A stretch of DNA of 64,000 bases from Granulicatella balaenopterae (lineage in GTDB: Bacteria > Bacillota > Bacilli > Lactobacillales > Aerococcaceae): NCBI RefSeq assembly GCF_900111135.1, contig NZ_FOGF01000004.1:2548-66547 (forward strand). Direction: 5' to 3'. Made by a program: the position numbers and the translations under genes. Within the stretch, counting starts at the first letter, position 1. The number at the start of each line of letters is the position of its first letter. The notes beneath the pieces were generated by a model. It did no database searches. It saw only the letters and a program-made list of their open reading frames with translations, and was not told the origin of the DNA. Below, piece by piece: positions 52,482-60,471 of this stretch.

Positions 52482-53831
52482 ATGAGAGAATACGATATTA
52501 TTACAATTGGTGGCGGAAGCGGTGGTATTGCAACGATGAATCGTGCGGCAATGTATGGTGCTAAAGCGGCTGTTATTGAAGGGAATTTATTAGGCGGAAC
52601 ATGTGTTAATGTTGGTTGTGTTCCTAAAAAGATTATGTGGTATGGTGCACAAGTAACAGAAGCTATTAATAAATATAGTAGTGATTATGGTTTTGATATT
52701 CCAAAAGCGAAGATGGATTATCAAGTTTTTCGAGCAAATCGTGAAGCGTATATTGAACGTTCTCGCTCGTCTTATACACGTACATTTCAGAATAATCATA
52801 TTGATGTAATTGAAGGCTATGCCAAATTTGTTGACAGTCATACTGTTGAAGTGAATGGTGAACTAATCACAGCTAAGCATATTGTAGTAGCACCTGGTGG
52901 ACGTGCAGTGATTCCACAAATTAAAGGTTGTGAATTGGGTAAGACTTCAAATGATGTATTTGCTTTGGAAGAATTACCGCAGTCTGTTATTGTATTAGGA
53001 GCAGGATATATTGCCGTTGAATTAGCTGGCGTATTAGATAGTTTTGGTGTTAAGACTGATTTATGTGTTAGAAAGCATAAACCATTACGTGCCTTTGAAG
53101 ACTATATTACCGATACTTTAGTAGAAATAATGGAACAAGATGGCCCACGATTACATACCTTTAAAGTTCCAGAAGAATTACAAAAAAATAGTGATGGTAC
53201 AGTGACTGTTCGCTTTAAAGATGGTACTAGTTTAACTGCAGAAGAAGTTATTTGGGCGGTAGGACGTACACCAAATACAGATTATTTAGATTTAGAAAAA
53301 GCAGGTGTTGCCGTCACTCCAAAAGGTCATATTATTGTCGATGAGTATCAAAATACAAACGTGCCAGGAATTTATGCAATTGGTGATGTTACTGAAGCTA
53401 AAGAATTAACACCAGTTGCTATTAAAGCAGGGCGTACTTTAGCAGAGCGCTTATTTAATGGAAAAGTTGATGCTAAGATGGATTATTCATTAATTCCAAC
53501 TGTTATTTTTTCACATCCTGCGATTGGAACTGTTGGTTTAACAGAAAAAGAAGCCATTGAAAAATATGGATCCCAAAAAGTAAAATGCTATACTTCAGGA
53601 TTTACCTCAATGTATACTGCGTTAGCCGACCATCGTCAAGTATGTCGCTTTAAACTAGTAACTATGGGTGAAGAAGAATTAGTAGTTGGGTTGCATGGAA
53701 TTGGTTATGGCGTTGATGAAATGATTCAAGGATTTGCAGTTGCAATGAAGATGGGTGCGACAAAAGCTGATTTTGATGCAACAGTGGCAATTCATCCAAC
53801 AGGTTCAGAAGAATTTGTGACAATGAGATAA
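52482..53831 (+). CDS. gor: Glutathione-disulfide reductase, 449 aa
   Basis: ATG 52482 is six bases from AGGGGG; the frame extends back to 52335 but only inside the previous gene. The FAD motif is [10 protein letters not shown], the redox disulfide [13 protein letters not shown], the NADPH motif [13 protein letters not shown]. The C-terminal HPTGSEEF carries the catalytic His-Glu pair. It reduces oxidised glutathione with NADPH in the cytoplasm. GG-x-GY at the NADPH site and lack of lipoamide-type features favour glutathione over other disulfides. Confidence 0.92.
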   Translation: MREYDIITIGGGSGGIATMNRAAMYGAKAAVIEGNLLGGTCVNVGCVPKKIMWYGAQVTEAINKYSSDYGFDIPKAKMDYQVFRANREAYIERSRSSYTRTFQNNHIDVIEGYAKFVDSHTVEVNGELITAKHIVVAPGGRAVIPQIKGCELGKTSNDVFALEELPQSVIVLGAGYIAVELAGVLDSFGVKTDLCVRKHKPLRAFEDYITDTLVEIMEQDGPRLHTFKVPEELQKNSDGTVTVRFKDGTSLTAEEVIWAVGRTPNTDYLDLEKAGVAVTPKGHIIVDEYQNTNVPGIYAIGDVTEAKELTPVAIKAGRTLAERLFNGKVDAKMDYSLIPTVIFSHPAIGTVGLTEKEAIEKYGSQKVKCYTSGFTSMYTALADHRQVCRFKLVTMGEEELVVGLHGIGYGVDEMIQGFAVAMKMGATKADFDATVAIHPTGSEEFVTMR

Positions 53832-53847
53832 ATTTATAAGAAAGTAT

Positions 53848-53889
53848 ACCTTATAAGATTGCTAGTAGAGTGATTTTATAAGGTTTTTT
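53848..53889 (+). terminator. Terminator after gor
   Basis: ACCTTATAA pairs with TTATAAGGT, followed by T6. Confidence 0.75.
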
Positions 53890-53961
53890 AGTGAGAAAAT
53901 AGTGCATAACTCATTTTATAGTATAGAAGTAAAGGAATTTGTTAAGAATGTATATAGTTGA

Positions 53962-53989
53962 TTGACCTTCTAAGGATTAGTGATATAAT
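53962..53989 (+). promoter_or_regulatory. Promoter of the phosphocholine genes
   Basis: TTGACC (53962-53967), 16 bases, extended -10 TGATATAAT (-10 at 53984-53989). Confidence 0.75.
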
Positions 53990-54026
53990 GAGAATAAGTT
54001 CACGAAATCAAAAGGAGCGTATGTAC

Positions 54027-55808
54027 ATGAACAAGATTACTAAAGATGTTTTGAACACACTGTTACATCATACAGTCAACACACAACGAGAATTAGTCGA
54101 AAAAACAGGCTATTCATTAGGAAGTGTGAATCGTTCGGTGAAAATTTTACAAGAAGAAAATTATATAAATGAAGACTTAAGTATTAATCAACAAGCTAAA
54201 GAATTAGCAACTAGTTTAGCACCAGAAAAAGCTATTATTTTAGCGGCTGGATTTGGGATGCGTATGGTACCAATTAATACGCAAACACCAAAAGGTTTAC
54301 TAGAAATTAATGGTGAGCCGTTAATTGAACGTTTGATTAAACAATTGCATGAAGTTGGTGTGAAGGATATTAGTATTGTGGTTGGTTTTATGAAGGAGCA
54401 ATATGAATATTTAATTGATTTATATCAAGTAGAATTGGTCGTTAATTCAGATTATGCTGAAAAGAATAACTTACATTCAATGAATTTAGTTGTTGATAAG
54501 ATTTCTAATACGTATATTATGCCATGTGATATTTGGTGTCAGGAAAACCCATTTTCGAATCAGGAATTATATTCATGGTATATGGTTAGCGATCAATTAG
54601 ATTTTGAAAGTGAAGTAATGGTGAATCGCAAACAAAAATTAGTTAAAGTGGAAGACAATGGCAATAAAATGATTGGTATTAGTTATATTACCCAAGAAGA
54701 TGCCCCAGTAATTTGTAAAAAAATTAGTTCCTTAGATAAAAAAGCTGCGTATTATGATGCATTTTGGGAAGCAGCTTTATATCGTCGCGGCCGTATGGTT
54801 TTAGAAGCAAAAGTAGTTGATAGTACAAAAGTATTTGAGATTAATACTTATGAGCAATTGCGTGAATTAGATAGCCAATCAAATCACTTAAAATCAGATG
54901 CCATTACGATTATTAAAGAAGCTTTAGGGGTTGAGGAAGAAGAGATTGTTGAGATTACGGTCTTGAAAAAAGGGATGACGAATCGTTCGTTCTTATTTAC
55001 AGCTAAAGGTACCAAATATATTATGCGCATTCCTGGTGAAGGTACTGACCAAATGATTAATCGTTGTGAAGAAGCCAATGTTTATCATAAGATTGCTGAT
55101 AAAGATATTTGTGATACAATCAATTATATCGATCCTGATACTGGTTATAAAATCACTGAATTTTTAGAAGGTGCACGTGTATGTAATATTGATCATATTG
55201 ATGATGTGAAAGCTTGTATGCAACGTTTGCGTAGTTTCCACGAAATGGAATTAATAGTTGATCACCGTTTTGATTTATTTGGGCAAATTGAATTTTATGA
55301 ATCATTATGGAATGGTACACCATCAATGTATAAAGATTATCAAAAAACGAAAAAACATGTTTTAAGCTTACAAAAATTTGTGGAAGCTAATTGTCCAAAA
55401 GAGATTTTGGTTCACTTAGATGCAGTCCCAGATAACTTCTTATTTGTACCAACTGCGGATGGACATGAAGAAGTTCGTTTAATTGACTGGGAATATGCAA
55501 GCATGCAAGATCCGCATGTTGATATTGCGATGTTTGCGATTTATGCTTTATATAATCGTCAACAAACAGATATGTTAATTGATCAATACTTTACTGAAGG
55601 TTGCGACCCACTTGTACGTATTAAAATTTATGCATATATGGCAATTGCAGGTCTTTTATGGAGTAACTGGTGTGAATATAAAGCACAATTAGGAGTGGAA
55701 TTTGGTGAATATTCATTGCGTCAATATCGTTATGCTAAAGAGTACTATGCGATTGTGAAAGAAGAATTGAAGAAATTAGAAGAATTGAAGAAGTTAGAAG
55801 AATTATAA
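54027..55808 (+). CDS. Three-domain fusion: winged helix, LicC-like cytidylyltransferase, LicA-like choline kinase, 593 aa
   Basis: ATG 54027 is nine bases from AAGGAG; the frame runs back to 53958 but the promoter lies inside it. Residues ~1-65 form a winged-helix DNA-binding-type domain (TQRELVEKTGYSLGSVNRSVKIL). Residues ~68-290 are a nucleotidyltransferase (AIILAAGFGMRMVP, then TPKGLLEINGEPL) like CTP:phosphocholine cytidylyltransferase. Residues ~310-580 are a choline/ethanolamine kinase-like domain (LVHLDAVPDNFL, RLIDWEYASMQDPHVDIAMF). It should phosphorylate choline and activate it as CDP-choline for surface decoration. The sequence ends in a short KKLEEL repeat. A LicD transferase is not in the window. 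Confidence 0.88.
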   Translation: MNKITKDVLNTLLHHTVNTQRELVEKTGYSLGSVNRSVKILQEENYINEDLSINQQAKELATSLAPEKAIILAAGFGMRMVPINTQTPKGLLEINGEPLIERLIKQLHEVGVKDISIVVGFMKEQYEYLIDLYQVELVVNSDYAEKNNLHSMNLVVDKISNTYIMPCDIWCQENPFSNQELYSWYMVSDQLDFESEVMVNRKQKLVKVEDNGNKMIGISYITQEDAPVICKKISSLDKKAAYYDAFWEAALYRRGRMVLEAKVVDSTKVFEINTYEQLRELDSQSNHLKSDAITIIKEALGVEEEEIVEITVLKKGMTNRSFLFTAKGTKYIMRIPGEGTDQMINRCEEANVYHKIADKDICDTINYIDPDTGYKITEFLEGARVCNIDHIDDVKACMQRLRSFHEMELIVDHRFDLFGQIEFYESLWNGTPSMYKDYQKTKKHVLSLQKFVEANCPKEILVHLDAVPDNFLFVPTADGHEEVRLIDWEYASMQDPHVDIAMFAIYALYNRQQTDMLIDQYFTEGCDPLVRIKIYAYMAIAGLLWSNWCEYKAQLGVEFGEYSLRQYRYAKEYYAIVKEELKKLEELKKLEEL

Positions 55809-55824
55809 ACTAGGGGAGTCTTTT

Positions 55825-56550
55825 ATGAACACAGTAAAAAAAGCGATTATTATGGCAGCTGGAACAGGTTCGCGTCTTCAACCTGTCACATTTACAACAC
55901 CTAAACCAATGGTAAAAGTTAATGGTAAACGAATGATTGATACGGTTATTGAAGCTTTATTAGCTAATGATATTAGAGAGATTTATGTAGTGGTTGGCTA
56001 TTTAAAAGAAGCATTCCAAGAATTGGTGAAAGATTTCCCGATGGTGACCTTAATTGATAATCCATATGCAGATACTTGTAATAATATCTCATCATTATAT
56101 GTCGCAAGAGAACATTTAGGCGATACGATTATTATGGATGGTGATCAAATTATTTATAATCAAGAGATTTTACATAAAGATTTTGATCGCTCTGGGTATA
56201 GTTGTACTTGGGCTGAAGAAGAGACTGATGAGTGGTTATTAAGTGTTAATCAAGAGGGTGTAGTTACTTCATGTCGTCGTGATGGCGGAGAAAAAGGTTG
56301 GCAATTATATAGTGTCTCACGTTGGAATAAAGAAGATGGTGAGAAGTTGAAAGTTCATTTAGAATATCAATTTGACGTTTTGAAAAATCGCCAAATTTAC
56401 TGGGATGATGTAGCTTTGTTCTGTCATCCAGAAGACTATCAATTAGGTATTTATCAAATGGAACTGGGAGATTTAGTAGAAGTTGATAATTTATCTGAGT
56501 TACAAGAGCTAGACTCAAGTTACAAAGGATTAGAAAGACCAATTAAATAA
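55825..56550 (+). CDS. LicC-like nucleotidyltransferase, 241 aa
   Basis: TAGGGGAG precedes the ATG. The signature AIIMAAGTGSRLQP and TPKPMVKVNGKRM is typical of the sugar/choline-phosphate nucleotidyltransferase superfamily. The metal-binding Asp lies in MDGDQII. Length matches stand-alone LicC, but other phosphate acceptors are possible. It lies 16 bases after the fusion gene, so two cytidylyltransferase-type domains are made from one operon. Confidence 0.85.
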   Translation: MNTVKKAIIMAAGTGSRLQPVTFTTPKPMVKVNGKRMIDTVIEALLANDIREIYVVVGYLKEAFQELVKDFPMVTLIDNPYADTCNNISSLYVAREHLGDTIIMDGDQIIYNQEILHKDFDRSGYSCTWAEEETDEWLLSVNQEGVVTSCRRDGGEKGWQLYSVSRWNKEDGEKLKVHLEYQFDVLKNRQIYWDDVALFCHPEDYQLGIYQMELGDLVEVDNLSELQELDSSYKGLERPIK

Positions 56551-56556
56551 TAGTAA

Positions 56557-56593
56557 TAAAAAAGGATTGAGGAATTTCCCCAATCCTTTTTTA
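56557..56593. terminator. Bidirectional terminator between the phosphocholine and copper operons
   Basis: AAAAAAGGATTG pairs with CAATCCTTTTTT in a perfect 12-bp stem. Confidence 0.92.
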
Positions 56594-56598
56594 TGTTT

Positions 56599-56808
56599 TT
56601 AGTTGATTTCAGTGACGGTGAAGTTGGTACCTTTTAAGGCGTTTTGGTAATCGTCTTTTGTTAGAGCTTTTGAAGTAGTGATGGTTACTTCATTATTTTC
56701 GATATTGACTGCGATATTTTCAATATTTGCTAAAGTAGAGAAGCGTTCGGTAATGGTATTTGCACAGTTTTGGCAGTGGATAGTTTCGATAGTTAAAGTT
56801 TGTGTCAT
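56599..56808 (-). CDS. copZ: Possible internally initiated CopZ copper chaperone, 69 aa
   Basis: Inside copA, an in-frame ATG at 56808 is preceded by GGAGG (56817-56821) with eight bases between, an ideal ribosome site. Translation there would yield a free 69-aa protein with the CopZ fold and IHCQNC metal site, ending at the copA stop. The first C-terminal HMA (Met at 57033) lacks such a site. The arrangement suggests an ancestral copA-copZ-copZ order that fused, with CopZ still made from the same message. This is inference. Confidence 0.6.
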   Translation of the reverse strand: MTQTLTIETIHCQNCANTITERFSTLANIENIAVNIENNEVTITTSKALTKDDYQNALKGTNFTVTEIN

Positions 56809-59409
56809 GGTTGTTTCCTCCGATGTTTTTAGATTTGTTATGACGAAATTAGTATCCTGTAGTGCTTGTTGGTAATCGTCTTTTGTTAGAGCTTTTGACG
56901 TTGTAACAGTTACTTCATTATTTTCGATATCAACTGCGACGTTTTCAACACTTGTTAAAGTAGAGAAGTGTTCGGTAATAGTATTAGCACAGTTTTGGCA
57001 GTGGATAGTTTCGATTGTTAATACTTGTGTCATGATTGGTGTTGCATGTTCTGTAGATTCAGTAGTTGTTACAGTGCCATCTTTAAGTTCGCTTTCTTGT
57101 TGGGCGATGACTTTAATCTCATTATCTTCAGTATGGACATTCGTTAAAGCAACGGTTTTTGGTTGGAATTTTCTTAAGCGTAAAGCATTTAAGACAACGG
57201 ATACTGAACTGAAGCTCATTGCTAAGCCACCGATCATTGGGTTTAGTAACGGTCCACCAAATAAGTACAATAAGCCCATTGCGATTGGGATACCGATTGT
57301 ATTATAGGCGAAGGCCCAGAATAAGTTTTGTTTGATGTTTTTAATGGTTGCACTACTTAATTGAATAGCGGTTACGACATTTTGTAAATCATCATTCATT
57401 AATACAAAGTCGGCTGATTCAATGGCGACATCAGTTCCTGAGCCAATTGCGATTCCAAGGTCAGCTTGTGTTAAAGCTGGAGCGTCATTGATTCCATCAC
57501 CAACCATAGCGACAGTGCGACCTTCTTTTTGGTATTGTTTCACAATTCGGGCTTTATCTTTTGGTAAGACATTGCTGACAACTTCTGTGATATGTGCTTG
57601 TTGGGCGATGGCTTTGGCTGTTAAGGCTTGGTCACCAGTTACCATTACGACATTTAAGCCCATTGCTTGTAAGGTTAGAACAGCTGAAGCACTTGTTTGT
57701 TTGATTGTATCACTAATTGCGATTACCCCGATGACTGTTTGTTCATTGGCAATGTAGATAACGGTTTTACCAACATTTGATAAAGGTGTTGTTTGTTGTG
57801 TTACGTTAGCGGTTGTGATATTTTCTTGGTTCATAAAACGTTCATTACCGATAATAATTTTTTCATTTTTGTAGATTCCTTGGACACCATTCCCTGGTAA
57901 AACTTTAAAATCAGTGACAGCTGCTAAATGAATATCTTGTTCTTGGGCTTTTAATAAAATTGCTTTTGAAAGTGGGTGTTCAGAATATTGTTCAATTGAT
58001 GCAGCTAATTGTAATAATTCTTTTTCTGGGTAGTCTTTTGTTAATGGTAAGATGTCTGTTACAACTGGTTTCCCTTGTGTGATGGTACCGGTTTTGTCGA
58101 AAATAATGGTATCAATTTTATGAGCAATTTCTAACGCTTCACCGGATTTGATGAGGATACCATGTTTGGCACCTTGACCTGTTCCGACCATAATAGCAGT
58201 TGGTGTAGCTAGTCCTAAAGCACATGGACAAGCGATAATTAAGACTGCGATAAAGATAGATAAGACGAAGCTAATGGGTTCTTGTCCAATGAAGTACCAT
58301 GCTAAGGCGGCGATGAAGGCTAAACTAATAACAGTTGGTACAAAATAATGCGCAACGGTATCGGCTAATTTGGCAATTGGCGCTTTTGAACCTTGAGCAT
58401 CTTCAATTAAATGGATGATTTGTGCTAAGGTAGTGTCATTTCCGACTTTAGTAGCTTGGTATTCAATGACGCCTGTTGTATTAATAGTAGCGCTAACGAT
58501 TGGGTCGCCAATATTTTTTGAAACAGGCATGCTTTCACCAGTAATCATAGATTCATCAACGGAAGTATGGCCTTTTGTTAGCACGCCATCGACAGGCATT
58601 TTTTCGCCAGCTTTTACGAGAATAGTATCGCCGACTTGAAGTTCTTCTGTTTTAATGACTTTAGTTTCTCCATCAACGATAATAGTTGCTTCATCGGGAG
58701 CTAATTCCATTAATGACTGGATTGCTTGTGATGTTTTATTTTTGGCTTTGTTTTCAAAATATTTTCCTAGAGAAATTAAAGCGATAATAACAGCAGTTGA
58801 TTCAAAGTATAATTGGTGTACATAATGTTCTTGACCATTAATGATTTGAATTGTTGCATACATACTATAAATAAATGCAGAGCTAGTACCAATTGCGACT
58901 AAACTTTCCATACTTGGGTGTAAACTGATTAAATTTTTAAAGCCTTTTTTATAAAGCTTACGACCAATAATCATCACTGGGACAGCTAAACATAATTGAA
59001 CTAGCGCAAAAGCTAATGGATTGTTAGTTGGAGTAATAGCATTTGGAATAGGTAAACCCATCATTGACCCCATTGAAATGTATAATAAAGGAATCGTGAA
59101 AATAAACGCTAATATTAATGTTTTACGTTGGCGTTCTAACTTTTCTAAGCGTTGGTTGATAAATTCTTTTTTATCTTCACTAGTAATCGTATTGTCCATT
59201 AATTTGGCAGAGTAACCAATTTGGCTAATAGCATAACAAACTTGATCAATAAATTCTTGGCCACTTTCTTCAGTTGTAATGGTTAATTTTTCGGTGGCTA
59301 AGTTAACGGAAGCTTTTTTTACTCCGGGTATTTTTTTAGCAGTATCTTCAACGTTTCCTGAGCAACTTGCGCAACTCATTCCGTCAATTTTAAATGTATA
59401 AGTATTCAT
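56599..59409 (-). CDS. copA: Copper-exporting P-type ATPase CopA with two C-terminal HMA domains, 936 aa
   Basis: ATG 59409 follows GGGAGGAAAAATA and shares one base with the copY stop. The N-terminal metal domain has GMSCASC (Cys13, Cys16). The eight-helix P1B core has the metal-translocating CPC at 394-396 and phosphorylation motif DKTGT with Asp438. Unusually, two further HMA domains follow the last helices (residues ~793-862 and 868-936), each with IHCQNC, and near-identical in DNA. They look like CopZ copies fused in frame. The pump exports Cu(I) at the plasma membrane. Confidence 0.93.
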   Translation of the reverse strand: MNTYTFKIDGMSCASCSGNVEDTAKKIPGVKKASVNLATEKLTITTEESGQEFIDQVCYAISQIGYSAKLMDNTITSEDKKEFINQRLEKLERQRKTLILAFIFTIPLLYISMGSMMGLPIPNAITPTNNPLAFALVQLCLAVPVMIIGRKLYKKGFKNLISLHPSMESLVAIGTSSAFIYSMYATIQIINGQEHYVHQLYFESTAVIIALISLGKYFENKAKNKTSQAIQSLMELAPDEATIIVDGETKVIKTEELQVGDTILVKAGEKMPVDGVLTKGHTSVDESMITGESMPVSKNIGDPIVSATINTTGVIEYQATKVGNDTTLAQIIHLIEDAQGSKAPIAKLADTVAHYFVPTVISLAFIAALAWYFIGQEPISFVLSIFIAVLIIACPCALGLATPTAIMVGTGQGAKHGILIKSGEALEIAHKIDTIIFDKTGTITQGKPVVTDILPLTKDYPEKELLQLAASIEQYSEHPLSKAILLKAQEQDIHLAAVTDFKVLPGNGVQGIYKNEKIIIGNERFMNQENITTANVTQQTTPLSNVGKTVIYIANEQTVIGVIAISDTIKQTSASAVLTLQAMGLNVVMVTGDQALTAKAIAQQAHITEVVSNVLPKDKARIVKQYQKEGRTVAMVGDGINDAPALTQADLGIAIGSGTDVAIESADFVLMNDDLQNVVTAIQLSSATIKNIKQNLFWAFAYNTIGIPIAMGLLYLFGGPLLNPMIGGLAMSFSSVSVVLNALRLRKFQPKTVALTNVHTEDNEIKVIAQQESELKDGTVTTTESTEHATPIMTQVLTIETIHCQNCANTITEHFSTLTSVENVAVDIENNEVTVTTSKALTKDDYQQALQDTNFVITNLKTSEETTMTQTLTIETIHCQNCANTITERFSTLANIENIAVNIENNEVTITTSKALTKDDYQNALKGTNFTVTEIN

Positions 59410-59861
59410 TATTTTTCCTCCCTTTCTTTTGCGTGACAATGACAGCTGCATTGCCCAATTGGACAGCCACATTCTAATTGGGCAACAGCCGTTTGTTTTT
59501 TTTCCTCTAGTATGGCTTCTAGATAAGCTAGTTGACGTTTGGTGAAGGGTCTTTTTTCGATAAATTCACCTAATAATTGTTCTTTTTTATTAGCACAAAT
59601 GTTATCAAATAAATAATCCATTTCACGAGTGAGATGCTCATGTTCACTAATTAAGGCCACATATTGATAGGGCCTTTTTTTATTTGTAATGGCGATACAA
59701 TTTTTCTTTTGTAATCGCGTAATTAATGTTTTGATAGTTGAGGTCTTCCAAGCATATTTTTGGGTTAAGACTTCAATAATATAATTTGAAGTGGTACCTG
59801 GATTCGCCCAAATAACACGCATCACTTGCCATTCAGCTTTACTGATAGTAGTGTCGTTCAA
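59409..59861 (-). CDS. copY: Copper-responsive repressor CopY, 150 aa
   Basis: AAAGGAGTTG precedes the ATG. The N-terminal winged helix is of BlaI/CopY type (ISKAEWQVMRVIWANPGTTSNYI, in parts ISKAEWQVMRVIW and NPGTTSNYI). The C-terminal CGCPIGQCSC is the CxCx4CxC copper/zinc motif. Zn-CopY represses the operon and Cu(I) displaces zinc to release DNA. A matching cop box lies upstream. The downstream copA gene overlaps by one base. Confidence 0.95.
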   Translation of the reverse strand: MNDTTISKAEWQVMRVIWANPGTTSNYIIEVLTQKYAWKTSTIKTLITRLQKKNCIAITNKKRPYQYVALISEHEHLTREMDYLFDNICANKKEQLLGEFIEKRPFTKRQLAYLEAILEEKKQTAVAQLECGCPIGQCSCHCHAKEREEK

Positions 59862-59898
59862 AGTGCATCAACTCCTTTCTTTAATTGACTCTAACTAA

Positions 59899-59927
59899 AG
59901 TTTACAACTGTAGATTTAAAATGTCAA
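59899..59927 (-). promoter_or_regulatory. copYA promoter with cop-box operator
   Basis: On the minus strand, TTGACA (59922-59927), 17 bases, TAAACT (59899-59904). The cop box TACAACTGTA (59903-59912), matching TACAnnTGTA, overlaps the -10, as in other CopY-regulated promoters. Confidence 0.88.
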
Positions 59928-60016
59928 CTATAAAAACTGGTACTTTATTTAGTGGTTCTATTAACAACAGGCACAATATATGGTATTATCTCTTCATGGT
60001 TACAAGAGTATATTTG

Positions 60017-60045
60017 TTGAATAGTTGTAGTTTAGTCGGTATAAT
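60017..60045 (+). promoter_or_regulatory. nrd operon promoter
   Basis: TTGAAT (60017-60022), 17 bases, TATAAT (60040-60045). No NrdR box pair was identified with confidence. Confidence 0.7.
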
Positions 60046-60105
60046 GGGGTAATGACAAAAAGAGAACATATTTTAGATAGATAAAATGACAAAGGACGGG
60101 ATTAG

Positions 60106-60471
60106 ATGAAAGTAGTATATATGTCTTTAACAGGGCAAACACGTAGATTTGTAGCAAAGCTTGAGATGGATTCGCTTGAAATTCATCCAGATAATGCCTT
60201 CCAAGAAATTTTTGAGCCATTCATTATCATTGTGCCAACATATGATATAGAAGTAACAGAGATTATGAATGATTTTATTGAGACTGGCAATAACCATTCA
60301 TTTTTACGTGGAGTAGCAGGCAGTGGCAATTTGAATTTTGATAATTTATTTTGTTATACAGCTAAGGATTTAGCAAAAGAGTATCAAGTACCATTAATTC
60401 ACTGTTTTGAGTTTCAAGGGACAGACGAAGATGTAAAATTTATAAAGGAAAAGGTGAGTGCACTTGGATAA
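60106..60471 (+). CDS. nrdI: Flavodoxin-like NrdI, 121 aa
   Basis: GACGGGATTAG precedes the ATG. The FMN-binding start is VYMSLTGQTRRFV, with VPTYD and GVAGSGNLNF loops typical of NrdI. It supplies oxidant to build the dimanganese-tyrosyl cofactor of NrdF. It overlaps nrdE by several bases. Confidence 0.93.
   Translation: MKVVYMSLTGQTRRFVAKLEMDSLEIHPDNAFQEIFEPFIIIVPTYDIEVTEIMNDFIETGNNHSFLRGVAGSGNLNFDNLFCYTAKDLAKEYQVPLIHCFEFQGTDEDVKFIKEKVSALG

Noticed and set aside
53958..54026. N-terminal extension of the phosphocholine fusion protein
   Set aside because: The promoter (53962-53989) lies inside it; ATG 54027 has proper spacing.
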